A model generated the notes under the pieces. That model was not told where the DNA came from and did not search any database. It saw only the letters and a program-made list of their open reading frames with translations. This document shows positions 8,362 through 18,074 of a DNA stretch of 36,433 nucleotides, in pieces. Location of the stretch: assembly GCA_005773165.1 (NCBI GenBank), contig SXHP01000154.1, forward strand, positions 1 to 36,433. The letters are read 5' to 3'. Position numbers and translations under genes: made by a program. Every line of letters starts with the position of its first letter. The stretch's first letter is position 1. The DNA is from Sphingomonadales bacterium (lineage in GTDB: Bacteria > Pseudomonadota > Alphaproteobacteria > Sphingomonadales > Sphingomonadaceae).

Positions 8362-10635
8362 GTGCCGCTCGCTCCGCCTCCCATCGACACGCGCACCTAC
8401 CGCCAACTCGTCGACGAGACGCTGGCCCGCGTCCCCGTCCATACCCCCGAATGGACCAACTTCACCAGCGCCGACCCTGGGGTGACTTTGGTCCAGCTGT
8501 TCGCGTTCCTGACGGAAAGTCTTCTGTATCGCGCGAACCAGATCCCGGAGCGCAATCGCGCCAAGTTCCTCCAGCTCCTCGGCGTGCCGCTGCGTACCGC
8601 CAGCGACTCGCGCGGCCTTGTCACCTTCGCCAACGAGCGCGGCGCTCTGGAGAGCCGCACTCTGCAGGGCGACTTGGAACTGGTCGCGGGCGAGATGCCT
8701 TTCCGCACAATTTCGGGCCTCGACGTGCTCCCGGTCGAGGCGCGGCTGTTCACCAAGCGCAGCGCCGAGCCGACCGAGGCGATGCTCGATTACTATGCGC
8801 TGCTCTACGCAAGCTACGGCAGCGCGCTTCCGGGCGGCCTGTCCTATTACCAGACCGTGCCGTTCGACCCCGCGCAGGGTCCGATCGATCTCGCCGACAC
8901 CGTCGATCGCTCGCTCTGGATCGCGCTGCTGGGCCGTCCTGCCGATGCGATGACCGGCGCTCCCGACCCCTGGATCAAGGTGCGCGAAACTCTGGGGGGC
9001 AGGACGCTGTCGCTCGGTCTTGCGCCGACCACCGAGGTCGAACTGGTCACCGCCGCGCCGGGACAACCTGTCGTCACCAGCGAACTCCTGGCCTTCGAGC
9101 TTCCGCAGCCGACCGCGGACGGCAGCCTGCTCTTCGACGCGACGGGCAAGCCCCAGCCGAGCTATCGCCGTCTCGCCGCGCGCGCCGATTTCGATCCCCT
9201 GACCGCGCCCGGCGTGGTCCAGCTCTCGCTGCCCGCGGCCGATGCTCTCGTGAGCTGGCGCAATCTCGATCCGCTGGAGAGCGGTGTCGGCGACCTGCCC
9301 CCTGCGCTCGACGATACCGCGCTCGACGCGCGGCTCGTTACCTGGCTGCGCGTCCGCGCCACCGGCGCCGCCAAGGTGCGGCTGCGCTGGGCCGGCATCA
9401 ACGCCGTCTTCGCGCACCAGCGCACCCGTGTTCGCGCCGAGCGGTTGGCCGACGGCGACGGCACGCCCGATCAGGTCCGCCGTCTCGCCCATGCGCCGGT
9501 GCTCGCCGATGGAGTAACGATCACGTCCGTAGCCGCGGACGAGGAGACGGTCTGGTCGCCGGTGGATGACCTGCTCGCCGCAGCGCCGGAGGTGCCGCTG
9601 CCCGGGGCCGAGATTCCGCAGGCGGGTGCCAACGTTTTCCTGCTTGATGCCGAAGCGGGCACGATCACCTTTGGTGACGGGCTCGCCGGGCGGCGCCCGC
9701 CCGCCGGTGCGCGCCTTTACGCGCGCTATGACCATTCGGAAGGCGCGGAGGGCAACGTCGGCGCAGGCGCGATCAAGGCAGGGCCGCTGGTGCCCGCAGG
9801 GTTCACCGCCACCAATCCGCTGCCGACCTGGGGCGGCAGCGACGCCGAGACCGTCGTCGACGGCGAGAAGCAGGTCCGCCGGATGCTCCAGCATCGCGAC
9901 CGGCTGGTCACCGCCGACGACTTCCGCGCCATCGCGCGGCGCACGCCGGGGGTCGAGATCGGCCGAGTCGAAGTGCTTCCCGCCTGGCACCCCGCCCTGG
10001 CGCCCGCCGCGGTCGGCGCAGCGCCCGGCGCGGTCACGCTGCTCGCCATTCCCCGGAACGATCCGGCGCACCCCGATGCGCCCCGAGCTGACCGCCGCTT
10101 CCTGGACGCGATCTGCCGCTATTGCGACCCGCGGCGGCTGGTGACGACCGAGCTCCTCCTAACCGGCGCGGTTTACAAGCCGATTTGGATATCGGTCGGA
10201 ATCGAGGTCGCAGGCGGACTGTCAATCGCCGAGATCACCGAAGCGGTCGGCCAGCGGGTTCGCGCGGCCTTGAGCCCGCTGCCGCCCGTGGACACGACGC
10301 TCGACGACCAGGAGCTCGCGTTGTACGCGCCAGAGGGCGATCCGGCGATCCGCGGCTGGCCGCTCAATCGCGACGTCCACCAAGGCGCGCTCCTCGCCGA
10401 AGTCGCTCGGGTTTCCGGGGTGGTCCAGGTCACTGGCGTCCAGCTCGCGCTCGGCAACGGCGGCCCCGTCGCGTCGGTGCCGATCGATGGGATCGAACTG
10501 CCCGAGCTGGTCGGTCTTTCGGTCGTCGCGGGTGATCCCGTCGACCTGCAGATCCTACGGGGTGACGCGGGCGCGGGTCCTGCCGGCGACGCGCCGCCAC
10601 GCCTGCCCGTGCCCGTCGCGGCGGAGACGTGCTGA
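8362..10635 (+). CDS. Baseplate J-like assembly protein
   Basis: GTG start preceded by AGGAG. TSADPGVTLVQLFAFLTESLLYRANQIPERNRAKFLQLLGV, ITFGDGLAGRRPPAGARLYARYDHSEGAEGNVGAGAI and VRRMLQHRDRLVTADDFRAIARRTPGVEIGRVEVLP are baseplate J (gp47-like) signatures. Confidence 0.92.
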   Translation: MPLAPPPIDTRTYRQLVDETLARVPVHTPEWTNFTSADPGVTLVQLFAFLTESLLYRANQIPERNRAKFLQLLGVPLRTASDSRGLVTFANERGALESRTLQGDLELVAGEMPFRTISGLDVLPVEARLFTKRSAEPTEAMLDYYALLYASYGSALPGGLSYYQTVPFDPAQGPIDLADTVDRSLWIALLGRPADAMTGAPDPWIKVRETLGGRTLSLGLAPTTEVELVTAAPGQPVVTSELLAFELPQPTADGSLLFDATGKPQPSYRRLAARADFDPLTAPGVVQLSLPAADALVSWRNLDPLESGVGDLPPALDDTALDARLVTWLRVRATGAAKVRLRWAGINAVFAHQRTRVRAERLADGDGTPDQVRRLAHAPVLADGVTITSVAADEETVWSPVDDLLAAAPEVPLPGAEIPQAGANVFLLDAEAGTITFGDGLAGRRPPAGARLYARYDHSEGAEGNVGAGAIKAGPLVPAGFTATNPLPTWGGSDAETVVDGEKQVRRMLQHRDRLVTADDFRAIARRTPGVEIGRVEVLPAWHPALAPAAVGAAPGAVTLLAIPRNDPAHPDAPRADRRFLDAICRYCDPRRLVTTELLLTGAVYKPIWISVGIEVAGGLSIAEITEAVGQRVRAALSPLPPVDTTLDDQELALYAPEGDPAIRGWPLNRDVHQGALLAEVARVSGVVQVTGVQLALGNGGPVASVPIDGIELPELVGLSVVAGDPVDLQILRGDAGAGPAGDAPPRLPVPVAAETC

Positions 10636-13316
10636 TGAACCCCGACGGTCAGCGTCACCACCTGCTGCTTGGCCGCCCCGATTGGGCGCGAGCGCAAGCA
10701 TCCGATGGTACGCCGCTGGCCGACGTCTGGGCGAAAGTGGTCGAGGAACGCGCGGAGGACGCGCCCGGGTGGGACGAGGGTCGGCAAGAGCTGACCCTTG
10801 CGCCGCGCGCCGAGATGCTGCGGGCCACCCCGGGCGAGACGGCTCCCGCGCTCGACAGCCGTCAGGCGACGGCCGCCGACCGGAACGGCAACGTCTATTG
10901 GATCGCTCGCGACGCGGTCAGCTTGATGGTCAGGTCGAGCGGAGACGGTCGGGTCAGCGCGTTCTGGCCCGATCCCCGCGCAGGTCGTGCTCCCCGCGAC
11001 CTGTTCGCGGACGTCGCCACCCCCGAGCGTCCTGCGCACCGCTACGTCGCGCTGGCGGTCACCGGCGACGCCTGGCTCGTCGCGGCGTTCGAGAGCGGCA
11101 CCGGCAACGGGCACGACGCCTTCGATCTCGTCGCGGGCGGTCCGCCGATGACGACTCTCTGGCCAGCCGGCATCCGTAGCGCCTTCGATCTGTCTCCTCG
11201 TGCCGACCGCGGCCTGCTCGTCCTCGATCGCACCGGCAAGCGGCTGGTGACGCTTGATGCCGGGCTCGCGATAGAGCGAGCGACCGGAGGGTCAGCCGAA
11301 CTCGATCTCTTCCAGCCAACCGTCGGCGAGCCGCGCATCCATCGCGGCGAGTTCGCCGCACCCGGACGCGATCTCGTGCCCATTATCGGCGCCGCCGACC
11401 CGATCGCAGTCGAGGCGCTCGCCGACGGCCGCGTCGCCCTGCTCACCCGTGCGCCCGACCGGCTGTGGCTGCTTGACCAAACGGGCGAGCCCATCGCCGA
11501 ACCGCTCGCGCTCGATATCGCGCCGCTCGATCTCCTCATGGGCGAGGTGCTGTTGCGCGGAGGCGAGCGCGTGCTGCGGCTGCTCGTCGCGGGCGGGGTC
11601 GGCAACCAGCTCCAGGCGTTTCGCATCGACGCCACAGGCGCACATGCGACGGCCGAGATGTTCCCACTGCGACGTTACGGCGGACGGGCGCTCGTCGCAA
11701 TCTCCGGCCGCGCAAGCTATGACACGGGCGAGGTCCCGGCCTTCGTGCCGGTCGTGGAACGCGCCCAGCGGCGCTACGCGACCCACGCCGTCTTCCTATC
11801 GCCGGTGTTCGACGGCGCTACGCCGCAGACGATTTGGGACCGGCTGTCGTTCGACGCTTGCGTGCCGCCGGGCACTCGCATCACCGTGGAGGCGCGCGCG
11901 GCCGACGATCGCGACGGAGACACGCTCCCCGCCCCTTGGAGTCCGCAGCCGTCGCCTGCGATGGCGAGCGAGGCGCCGATCGCATGGTACGGCGCAGCGG
12001 CGGTCGCTCCAGCGGATCGGCGCGCGGGACGGGGCATTTGGGAGCTCCTCTTTCAACGCGTTTCCGGCCGCTATGCGCAAATGCGGATCACCTTGACCGC
12101 CGATGGAGACGCCACGCCCCGCCTTCGCGCAATGCGCGCGTCCTACCCGCGGGTGTCCTGGTCGGAGCGCTATCTGCCGTCGGTGTACCGGGAGGAGCCC
12201 GGGCCCGCAGACTTGCTGGAGCGCTTTCTCGCCAACTTCCAGGGCGTCACGGCGGGGATCGAAGCCAGGATAGCCGGCGCGCAGGCGCTGTTCGACGCGC
12301 GCACCGCTCCGCGGGAGGCGCTCGACTGGTTGGCCGACTGGTTCGACGTCGCGCTCGATCCAGCATGGGAGGAGTCGCGGCGGCGGCGCTTCATCGCGCA
12401 CGCCGCCACCTTCTTCGGCTGGCGCGGCACAGTCCGCGGGCTGCAGGCGGCGCTGACGCTGGCGTTCGGCTCGGACACGAAAGGCACGCTGTTCGGTGAT
12501 GCCGACGCTTGCTGCGCCGATTGCGGAGGGAGCAGCGGCGTTCGCATCGTCGAGGCATGGCTCACCCGTCGCACGCCGCCGGTCGTCGTCGGCGATCCGA
12601 CAGAGCCCTTCGGCCTCGACCTGGCGCTTCCTGGCGAGCGCTGGACGCCTGCGGAAGGCAATGCGGGGCTCGCCGCGCGTCTCGCAGCGGCGCTGGGCCG
12701 TGCGGTGGACGGCGTCGCACCCGTTCCCCTCCACGACGCCGCAAACGAGGACGCCAGGTGGCGGCAGGCGATGGCGCAGGCGCTCGGCTTCGTGCCTGCG
12801 ACCGGCCCTGCGGAGCAGGCGCTTTGGCGGCGCTTTCTCGCCGACCGCTACCGCCGGACCAGCGCCTTGGAAGCCGCGCATGGTACGGCCGCCGTCGCTT
12901 TCAGCGATATCGTACTGCCGGACCGCTTGCCGCAAACCGCGGCGGCGCAAGGCGATTGGCTTCAGTTCCAGGGTGTGCTGCTCGCCATGGCCGCGCGCGC
13001 GCACCGCTTCTCGGTGCTCATCCCGTTACGCCCAGGCGACGCGACCGACGCCTCAGCGCTCGACCGTCTTCGGAGCCTCGCCACGCGGATCGTCGATCTG
13101 GAGAAGCCTGCGCATACCGTGTTCGACATACGGTTCTTCTTCGCGATGAACCGTCTCGGCGAGGCGCGGCTGGGGCTCGACACGCGGCTGGGACAGGGAA
13201 GCCGCGCTGCCGAGCTGCTCCCGGCTGCGGTCCTCGGCCGCGCCTATGCCGGCCAGAGCTTCATCGGACCGGACGGCCCGCCCGACGCTTCGGGGCGCAG
13301 GAGGGTGGCATGCTGA
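10635..13316 (+). CDS. Phage tail protein I-like baseplate protein with long N-terminal extension
   Basis: ATG 10635 overlaps previous TGA. C-terminal part YLPSVYREEPGPADLLERFLANFQGVTAGIEARI...WLADWFDVALDPAWEESRRRRFIAHAATFFGWRGTVRGLQAALTLAFG matches the tail-protein-I-type domain. N-terminal ~500 aa looks beta-propeller-like (inference). Confidence 0.85.
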   Translation: MNPDGQRHHLLLGRPDWARAQASDGTPLADVWAKVVEERAEDAPGWDEGRQELTLAPRAEMLRATPGETAPALDSRQATAADRNGNVYWIARDAVSLMVRSSGDGRVSAFWPDPRAGRAPRDLFADVATPERPAHRYVALAVTGDAWLVAAFESGTGNGHDAFDLVAGGPPMTTLWPAGIRSAFDLSPRADRGLLVLDRTGKRLVTLDAGLAIERATGGSAELDLFQPTVGEPRIHRGEFAAPGRDLVPIIGAADPIAVEALADGRVALLTRAPDRLWLLDQTGEPIAEPLALDIAPLDLLMGEVLLRGGERVLRLLVAGGVGNQLQAFRIDATGAHATAEMFPLRRYGGRALVAISGRASYDTGEVPAFVPVVERAQRRYATHAVFLSPVFDGATPQTIWDRLSFDACVPPGTRITVEARAADDRDGDTLPAPWSPQPSPAMASEAPIAWYGAAAVAPADRRAGRGIWELLFQRVSGRYAQMRITLTADGDATPRLRAMRASYPRVSWSERYLPSVYREEPGPADLLERFLANFQGVTAGIEARIAGAQALFDARTAPREALDWLADWFDVALDPAWEESRRRRFIAHAATFFGWRGTVRGLQAALTLAFGSDTKGTLFGDADACCADCGGSSGVRIVEAWLTRRTPPVVVGDPTEPFGLDLALPGERWTPAEGNAGLAARLAAALGRAVDGVAPVPLHDAANEDARWRQAMAQALGFVPATGPAEQALWRRFLADRYRRTSALEAAHGTAAVAFSDIVLPDRLPQTAAAQGDWLQFQGVLLAMAARAHRFSVLIPLRPGDATDASALDRLRSLATRIVDLEKPAHTVFDIRFFFAMNRLGEARLGLDTRLGQGSRAAELLPAAVLGRAYAGQSFIGPDGPPDASGRRRVAC

Positions 13317-13337
13317 CGACATCACGGGAGGCGGATC

Positions 13338-14894
13338 ATGGGATGCTGTAGCTCGGCGAGCGCAACCGCAGGCCGCGGCGTGACGGACCCGACCATGCAC
13401 GTCAACTACGTCCGCGGCATGGTGCTGGGCGTCGACGATTACGTCCAGGAGTTCGCCTACCTCTCCAATCGCGATCAATGGGCGGTCCGCGATCTCATCG
13501 GCTATGGCACGGCGAGCGGACTCGCGGTGACGATCGACACCGACGGAGAGGATGGTCCGCGGATTAAGGTCACCGCGGGGTCCGCCGCCGCGCCGTCCGG
13601 CCGTCTCATCTGCGTCGGGCGGGACCAGTGCGCGCTGGTCAACGCATGGCTCGCCAAAGCCGAGAACGCGCGCGCGGTCGCCGCCAGGCTGTCGCGGGCC
13701 TCGCCCCCGGACAGCGGCGCGGTGCGGGTCTACCTGACCCTGTGCTACCGCGACTGCGCGGTCGCGCCCGTGCCGGTGCCGGGCGAGCCATGCCGCAGCG
13801 ACGACGAGCTGATGCAGCCGTCGCGGATCGCCGACGACTACCTCCTGTCCTTGTCCCTCGCACCACCCGCACAGCTCGAATGGGATGCGATCCGTGCGGC
13901 CGCGGGTTGGCTCGAAGAGATTGCCAACAGCCCCGCCGCACCCCCGCTCGCTTCTCCTCCCGACTCTCGAGACAGCGAGCGCCTGCGCTCGACCAGGCTC
14001 AAGCCCGCGCGCGCCGCGCCGATCGCTGGCAGCCCGTTTCGCCCGCTTGCCCGCGAACCGCAGACCGATGCCGGGTGGGAAGCCGCGATCCGCGCCGCGT
14101 TCGACCTCATCGTCAGGGGCGAGGAGCCCGGTTCGTCGTCTCCGCCGATCGTCGTCGACAGCGACGATCAGGACGATTTCATAGCGCTGGCCCTACGCTT
14201 GTGGATCACGGAATACCGCCCCAGGTTGCTGGCGCGGCCCTGCTTCGCAGGCGAACAACCTGCGGACGATTGCGTGTTGCTCGCCGCGATAGACCTGGAC
14301 GTGATCCACGCAGGCGAGAACCCCGATACGGGGTGGCAGGCGGCGCGAGCGATCGTCGACGACTCGGATCGTCCGCTGCTGTCCACTCTGCAGTGGCTGG
14401 CCGAGCTTGGCGGCGCTGCCGGTCCACGCGGGCCGGAGGGACCGCAAGGTCCGAAAGGCGATCCGGGACGGCCTGGCGACCCGGGGCCTCAGGGCGATCC
14501 TGGGCCTCAGGGCGACCCGGGCCGCCCGGGCGATCCCGGACCCCCCGGCGGCGGAGCCGCAGAAGGTCCCTTTCGCCTACGCACCGCGATCGCGCGTGGC
14601 GACATCACGCTTGATGAGAAGGTCGACTGCCTGATCATCGACGGCGAGGCGCGGGTCACTCTGCCCCCGATCACCGAGGAGCTGCACGGCCGCAGCTATT
14701 GGGTCAAGGCGATCGAAACCAAGGTTCCGGTGATCGCCGACCCGGCCTCTCCGCCGCGTGACTCGCTGGAGGGCTTCGCCGGTTCCCGCGGTCAGCTGAT
14801 CCTTTCGCCGCCGCAGTCGGTCCAGCTCGTCTGCGACGCCAAATCCCGGCGCTGGTACATCATCAGCGCCTATGCGGAGAGTGGAGCCGACTGA
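13338..14894 (+). CDS. Putative fibre/baseplate-peripheral protein with collagen-like Gly-X-Y segment
   Basis: RBS GGGAGG 13326-13331 upstream of ATG. N-terminal domain VNYVRGMVLGVDDYVQEFAYLSNRDQWAVRDLIGYGTASGLAVTI resembles the next gene's N-terminus. Contains GPRGPEGPQGPKGDPGRPGDPGPQGDPGPQGDPGRPGDPGPP. Confidence 0.75.
   Translation: MGCCSSASATAGRGVTDPTMHVNYVRGMVLGVDDYVQEFAYLSNRDQWAVRDLIGYGTASGLAVTIDTDGEDGPRIKVTAGSAAAPSGRLICVGRDQCALVNAWLAKAENARAVAARLSRASPPDSGAVRVYLTLCYRDCAVAPVPVPGEPCRSDDELMQPSRIADDYLLSLSLAPPAQLEWDAIRAAAGWLEEIANSPAAPPLASPPDSRDSERLRSTRLKPARAAPIAGSPFRPLAREPQTDAGWEAAIRAAFDLIVRGEEPGSSSPPIVVDSDDQDDFIALALRLWITEYRPRLLARPCFAGEQPADDCVLLAAIDLDVIHAGENPDTGWQAARAIVDDSDRPLLSTLQWLAELGGAAGPRGPEGPQGPKGDPGRPGDPGPQGDPGPQGDPGRPGDPGPPGGGAAEGPFRLRTAIARGDITLDEKVDCLIIDGEARVTLPPITEELHGRSYWVKAIETKVPVIADPASPPRDSLEGFAGSRGQLILSPPQSVQLVCDAKSRRWYIISAYAESGAD
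14421..14546 (+). repeat. Collagen-like (Gly-X-Y)14 coding repeat
   Basis: In-frame triplets GPR GPE GPQ GPK GDP GRP GDP GPQ GDP GPQ GDP GRP GDP GPP, uninterrupted. Confidence 0.95.
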
Positions 14895-16126
14895 TGCCCA
14901 CCGACTTCGTGCCTCTGGGCGAAACGCTCGCCGACGGCGGCATCCGCACCGTCAATTTCTTCAACGGTCGCCTGCTGACCGGCACCGACCTTGGCCGCGA
15001 GCAGCAGGCGCGGCGTCAGGCGGACGCGCTGATCGGCCAGGCGATCGGCGACGGGGTCGCACGGGGGCTGGAGGTTACCTATAAGGGCGCGATCGCGCCT
15101 GGCGGGCGGCCGGCTGCGCAGGTCTCCGCAGGGGTCGCGGTGAACCGGCAAGGCCGCGTGCTAAGTCTGGCGAACGACGTGACCCTGGCGCTCGCCCGCG
15201 GCGCATCGCCGGCCGCCGACACGGTCGCCTGCCTGTTCGGCGAATGCGCGCCCCTTGCTCCCGGGGACTATGTCGCGGGCCAGGGACTCTACCTTCTCAC
15301 CATCGCTCCCGCCTTCTCCAGCGAAGGTCGTGCGGCGGTCAGCGGCCTGGCGGGCGTCGATGCGCGCTGCGCCGTGGACGTGACGGTGGAGGGCGTCCAG
15401 TTCCGCCTGCTCGCGGTGCCGACCACCATCTACGGCGGCGCCAGCTTCGGCGCGGCGACCTTCCGCAACCGCATCGCCTACCGCGCTTTCGGCGAAGGGG
15501 CGACCGCCGCCTGGGCAAGCGATCTGCTGGGGGCGAGCCCACGCGGCGACGATCTCCTCGATGATCTGCGTGATCACGGCCTGCGCGATGACGAGGTCCC
15601 GCTGGCGCTGCTCGCGTTCGCCGGAAGCTTCGGTCACCTCTTCACCGACATGTGGAGCGTCCGTCGCCCCCTCAGCCTCGCCGACGCCGCAGAGGTCGCC
15701 GCCAACCTCGCCGAGCCTCGCCGCCTTGCGGTCGGCCGCGCGATGTTCCGCCAGTTCGCAGTGCACCTCGCCGAGCTCGACATCGGGACTGCGACCGCGC
15801 AAGGAACCTTCCGATATTTGCCCCCCGCGGGGCTGATCCCGCTGGCGAACGACGCCGCCGTCCGGCGCTTCTTCGGCGCGATGAAGACGCGCGGACCGCT
15901 CCATATCGACGCGCACGCGGTCGAGCCGCTCCTGCGGGAAAGCTTCGCCATGCCCGCGATCGATACCGCCAGCGACGAGGTCGTCTGGCTCTACCGGATC
16001 GCGCAAACCCGCATGCGCGGCGCAGGTGCGATGCTGCTGTTCGCCTGCGGCCATCTCGCTCCGCGCGCGGAGGCGCGGTTCGACCTGAACTATTGGGATT
16101 TCGCCAATTACGCGCTGATCCCCTGA
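14894..16126 (+). CDS. Putative fibre/baseplate-peripheral protein, related to preceding ORF
   Basis: ATG overlaps previous TGA. N-terminus VNFFNGRLLTGTDLGREQQARRQADALIGQAIGDGVARGLEVTY is the same layout as the previous ORF. Confidence 0.7.
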   Translation: MPTDFVPLGETLADGGIRTVNFFNGRLLTGTDLGREQQARRQADALIGQAIGDGVARGLEVTYKGAIAPGGRPAAQVSAGVAVNRQGRVLSLANDVTLALARGASPAADTVACLFGECAPLAPGDYVAGQGLYLLTIAPAFSSEGRAAVSGLAGVDARCAVDVTVEGVQFRLLAVPTTIYGGASFGAATFRNRIAYRAFGEGATAAWASDLLGASPRGDDLLDDLRDHGLRDDEVPLALLAFAGSFGHLFTDMWSVRRPLSLADAAEVAANLAEPRRLAVGRAMFRQFAVHLAELDIGTATAQGTFRYLPPAGLIPLANDAAVRRFFGAMKTRGPLHIDAHAVEPLLRESFAMPAIDTASDEVVWLYRIAQTRMRGAGAMLLFACGHLAPRAEARFDLNYWDFANYALIP

Positions 16127-16140
16127 AGGAGTTTGCCCGC

Positions 16141-16503
16141 ATGGCCACCTACACCAGCTACGTGAAACAAAGCGCGTCGGCGGCGATGATCGCATCGCAG
16201 TACAAGTCGTTCGTTCAAGCTAAGAAAGGAAATGCGACCACCGGACCCATCGGGACGATCGGCACGGCGCCCGGCGCCGCGAACCCGCCCAAGCCCGAGG
16301 ACGAGGACATTGAGGCATTGGATCTCGCGCGCGTCCGTCCGGGCGACCTAATCACCGCGGATTTCATCAATGGGCTGATCGACGTCGTGGTCGCGATCGA
16401 CGCGCGACTGCAGCGGACTGAAAAGCTGCTGGCCCCGCTGATCGAGCGCGAGCAGCGAAAGAACGACGATACGGGCTCGCCGCCGTTCGTCGGCAAACCG
16501 TGA
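16141..16503 (+). CDS. Small CIS-associated protein (120 aa)
   Basis: AAGGAG upstream of ATG 16141. MATYTSYVKQSASAAMIASQYKSF...ARVRPGDLITADFINGLIDVVVAIDARLQRTEKLLAPLIERE: short Gly/Pro linker followed by a helical segment. Confidence 0.65.
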   Translation: MATYTSYVKQSASAAMIASQYKSFVQAKKGNATTGPIGTIGTAPGAANPPKPEDEDIEALDLARVRPGDLITADFINGLIDVVVAIDARLQRTEKLLAPLIEREQRKNDDTGSPPFVGKP

Positions 16504-18074
16504 TCCGGCGGCTCGCCGACCTGACCGTGGATCGCGCCCGCGTGCGCCGGGCGACGCCGGACAGCCGCGCGCATCTGACGGCCGCGCTGATGCGCGTGTC
16601 GCCCGCAGCGATCGGCGTTCCCGCCGACGCGCTGCTCCTCGTTCGCCGCCTTTCTACGCGGGCGCGGCTGGGGCCCGGTCACCGGGCGGACCTGTTCGCG
16701 GCCGACTTGCAGGAGACGCTCCGCGAACGCCTGAGCCGCGCGCGCGCTCCCGGCGCGGCCGGACCCGACGACGACCTGCTGGTCCGTGACGAGGGGGAGC
16801 TGGCCGCCGCGGTGATTGCGGCATGGCTCGACGGCGACCCCTTGGCGATAAGAACGTGGCGGCTGACCGTTACGGCGGGGAAGCCGCCGCCTGCCTGGTG
16901 GCGGACGGCCATCCTACCCGACGCCCGCCTTATGCCGCGGGTGATCGCGGCGCTCGCTCGGCAAGGCAGGGCCGCAGCCTGGATCGCGCGCCTCGATCCC
17001 GCCGAAATCGTACACGCGCTCCGCCTGCTTGCCGACGCGCACGGCCAGCCGCAGGAGCCAGCCGCTTTGGCATTCCAGCCTCAACCTTTTTCGGCGGCTC
17101 GCGCAATCTCCGATGACCGCAGAGCCGAAGCTGCGGTGCTCGCCATCGCTCCGGAGGCGGCGACCGCGGCGCTCACAGGTCCCGCACGCGCGCTGATCGC
17201 ATTGGCGCTGGTGCTCGATCGACGCCCCGCGTTCGTGCGGACGGCCCTGTTCGCACGCGCGCTGATCGTGATCGGGACCTGTCCCGCTCCGCTGCCAGCG
17301 GCTGGGGATACGGCGGTCCCGGAACAGGCTCAGTCCGCCGTTACCGGACATGCGCCTTCGCCGACGCACGACGCTCTCGATGCTGCATCCCCGGCTCGGG
17401 CGTGGCGACCTCTCACCGCGGCTCGGCAAGCGAGCGTCGGGCTTTTGCTGCCGTCAGCGGACGCCCCCGTTGAGACCCGATACGGCGGATTGTTCTTCCT
17501 CCTGAACGCGCTGATCGCCATGGAGGTCTACGGCGACTTCACGCGCCCGCTTGCGGTCCCCCACGCGCCGTCCCCTTTCGACCTGCTTGCGCTGCTCGGC
17601 CGTCGCTGGTTCGGCGCGCAGTACAGGCGCGACCCGGTCGACGCGCTGCTCGCCGGACTAGCGGGACGCGACCCGGACGAGCCGATCCGCTTTGCGCCGC
17701 CACAATGGAGTCCGCCCGGGTCGTGGCTCGCACCGTGGCCGGCTGCAAGCCCCACCGCCGGCTGGCATCCCGCGGGCTTCCCCCTTTACCCTGCCCCGGA
17801 CGACCGCCGACTGCCTGGGCGACCGATGACCCGTTGGACCGCTTCGCTCGCGCTCTACCTCGAAGCGCGGCTTGCGCTTGCGCTCGCCATGTCGCCGAGA
17901 GCGGCGGTGCGCGGCACGTGCCGTCAACCGGCCGACGTGACGTGCAGCGGCGACCGCGTGACCCTGACCTTCTCCCTCGCCGCCCACCCGCTCGCGCTCC
18001 GGCTGGCGGGGCTCGACCGCGATCCCGGCTACCTGCCCGCGGCGCGCCGCGAAGTGCGTTTCGTGTTCGCATGA
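16500..18074 (+). CDS. Uncharacterised CIS-associated protein (524 aa)
   Basis: GTG start overlapping previous TGA, stop overlapping next ATG. No recognisable domain. Confidence 0.65.
   Translation: MIRRLADLTVDRARVRRATPDSRAHLTAALMRVSPAAIGVPADALLLVRRLSTRARLGPGHRADLFAADLQETLRERLSRARAPGAAGPDDDLLVRDEGELAAAVIAAWLDGDPLAIRTWRLTVTAGKPPPAWWRTAILPDARLMPRVIAALARQGRAAAWIARLDPAEIVHALRLLADAHGQPQEPAALAFQPQPFSAARAISDDRRAEAAVLAIAPEAATAALTGPARALIALALVLDRRPAFVRTALFARALIVIGTCPAPLPAAGDTAVPEQAQSAVTGHAPSPTHDALDAASPARAWRPLTAARQASVGLLLPSADAPVETRYGGLFFLLNALIAMEVYGDFTRPLAVPHAPSPFDLLALLGRRWFGAQYRRDPVDALLAGLAGRDPDEPIRFAPPQWSPPGSWLAPWPAASPTAGWHPAGFPLYPAPDDRRLPGRPMTRWTASLALYLEARLALALAMSPRAAVRGTCRQPADVTCSGDRVTLTFSLAAHPLALRLAGLDRDPGYLPAARREVRFVFA

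Noticed and set aside
7696-10071. 791-aa antisense ORF (and other long minus-strand ORFs at 1500-2792, 18479-20476, 23282-25309)
   Set aside because: Opposite clearly recognisable + strand genes; Arg/Gly/Asp-rich low-complexity translations typical of high-GC shadow frames.
13338-13364. MGCC as a bacterial lipobox
   Set aside because: No hydrophobic signal peptide precedes the cysteines.
14421-14546. CRISPR or non-coding tandem repeat
   Set aside because: Periodicity is 9 bp in frame and encodes Gly-X-Y; no spacers.
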